From the NCBI GenBank assembly GCA_013365325.1, contig JABVXV010000134.1, positions 91,428 through 155,427 of the forward strand: a DNA stretch of 64,000 bases. Direction: 5' to 3'. Origin of the DNA: Dipetalonema caudispina. Taxonomy: Eukaryota > Nematoda > Chromadorea > Rhabditida > Onchocercidae. The position numbers and the translations under genes are program-made. This document shows positions 62,891 through 64,000 of this stretch, one piece after another (position 1 is the stretch's first letter; every line of letters begins with the position of its first letter). Under the pieces are notes generated by a model that saw nothing but the letters and a program-made list of their open reading frames with translations, was not told where the DNA came from and did no database searches.

Positions 62891-63430
62891 TGTATACTTT
62901 CCATACTTCCTTAATATAATATGCATGATTGAACGATTTTAAAAAATGACCATCTGTTTCAATGAACTACTTGAATGGAACAAACAAAAAGACTTGAGAA
63001 AAGGAACGAAATTCAATGTTATTTTACGTGTACTATTTAAAATGGAAACAAAAGCAAATTTTTTAAAAAACAGATAAATTTGTAAAATTGAAATTTGTCA
63101 TTACTCATAGCACTCTAAATTTCAACCTATAAAAAGTCTTTAAAATAAAATTAAAAAGTGAAAGATTTCGGTCATTTACCGACCGATATTGATAGATTTT
63201 CATTTTAACAAAAAAAAAAAATTGAGATTAAAGAATGGAATTAAAAATTTCAAGTAATTAATTTAGTGAAAAATTAATGAAAATGAGATAAGGTGTTGCG
63301 ATAAAATGAAAGATGAACATTTATGATAGTAGTAGTAGAATACATAAATAAATGAAGTTTACCGGATATTAATAGTTTTAATCATTTCGAACGATTGATG
63401 ATAAGATTAGTAATCGGAAAAGAGGGCATA

Positions 63431-63436
63431 ACACAA

Positions 63437-63484
<48 letters not shown>
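63431..63484. repeat. (CA)n(TA)n compound microsatellite
   Basis: A CA run that changes directly into a TA run of about 25 bases. Confidence 0.9.
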
Positions 63485-63487
<3 letters not shown>

Positions 63488-63744
63488 GAACAGCTGCTAT
63501 ACTTTCTTGTTTAAGCTTTCATTTCAAATGCTTTCAATATGTTTAAAATATTGGCTATTTTCCGGAGAAGAGAAGAAAACAAAGAAAAACAAAAAAAAAA
63601 AAGAAAAAAAAAAAGTATGACGGAAAGAAGAAATCTGATGAAAAAGAAAGCTTTCCGGAATTTTCTTCAACAAATTTCTGATAAAATGATACATTGATGG
63701 TTTGACAAGTTAACAAATGATAAGCATATATATAGCATACACAT

Positions 63745-64000
63745 TCATATTTATACTCATACTCATATCCATATTCATACCTGTACTCATATTCATATTC
63801 ATACTTGTACTCATATCCATATTCATACTTGTACTCATATCCATATTCATACTTGTACTCATATCCATATTCATACTTGTACTCATATCCATATTCATAC
63901 CTGTACTCATATTCATATTCATACTTGTACTCATATCCATATTCATACTTGTACTCATATCCATATTCATACTTGTACTCATATCCATATTCATACTTGT
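63745..64000. repeat. 24-bp satellite with 120-bp higher-order period, open at the window edge
   Basis: Units of 24 bp around TCATATCCATATTCATACTT plus GTAC. Every fifth unit is a variant with CCTGTACTCATATTC; the variants near 63779 and 63899 are exactly 120 bases apart. The minus strand is open throughout as an octapeptide repeat, MNMDMSTS, with variant MNMNMSTG. The array continues beyond 64000, so its full size is unknown. A coding role is not supported by any splice site or non-repetitive flank. Confidence 0.9.

Larger units (their letters stand above)
55548..63744. other. Gene-poor, repeat-rich region upstream of mig-10
   Basis: No exon chain is supported. The region is likely the first intron or promoter side of mig-10. 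It holds several GA and CA microsatellites and two short minisatellites, listed separately. A patch of higher GC near 57200-57290, with repeated CAGTCC/GTCCAGTC words, has no open frame I can defend. Confidence 0.5.

Noticed and set aside
1..64000. CRISPR arrays, prokaryotic operons or endosymbiont insertions
   Set aside because: No spaced palindromic repeats, Shine-Dalgarno-led gene runs or bacterial-like long ORFs are present; the tandem repeats are eukaryotic mini- and microsatellites.

Overview
The window is eukaryotic and very AT-rich. It has short exons with GT..AG introns, T-rich acceptors ending TTTCAG/TTTTAG, and many long A or T runs. This architecture, together with a clear homologue of the nematode adaptor MIG-10, points to a nematode, most likely a filarial or other spirurid species. 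The species call is inference. No rRNA, tRNA, CRISPR array, prokaryotic operon or intact transposon was seen.

Layout: (1) 1-5463 has no convincing gene, only a 43-bp triplicate and one short ORF. (2) 5464-31351, plus strand: one large multi-exon gene encoding a protein of about 1,500 residues that I do not recognise. It is basic, Ser/Arg-rich, mostly low complexity, with Trp/Pro-rich patches and one charged helical stretch. Splice phases suggest two promoters (first exons at 5464 and 11633) and three alternative 3' ends (stops at 17998, 19974 and 31351). (3) 31352-33814: convergent intergenic space. (4) 33815-55547 or beyond, minus strand: mig-10, the single nematode member of the MIG-10/RIAM/lamellipodin family. 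All downstream exons can be joined in phase: N-terminal helix, Ser-rich region, RA domain, PH domain, FPPPP-type motif, a 53-residue Gln tract, His-rich runs, Pro-rich C-terminus. One upstream exon at 55322-55547 is placed; the exon carrying the most distal start was not found. (5) Inside mig-10 introns, on the same strand, lie coding-like fragments that resemble a seven-transmembrane receptor, clearest at 39476-39943. They may be a nested gene or its relics. (6) 55548-64000 is gene-poor and rich in tandem repeats, ending in a 24-bp satellite with a 120-bp higher-order period that runs off the window.

The two main genes are transcribed toward each other and share no evident pathway. MIG-10 family proteins link Ras-like GTPases and phosphoinositides to Ena/VASP-driven actin assembly at the leading edge. 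The other gene looks like a structural scaffold, but this is not established. No undescribed enzymatic or defence system is visible; the items most worth checking are the unrecognised scaffold with its repeated YE(T/I)RP motif and alternative ends, and the receptor-like fragments nested in mig-10.
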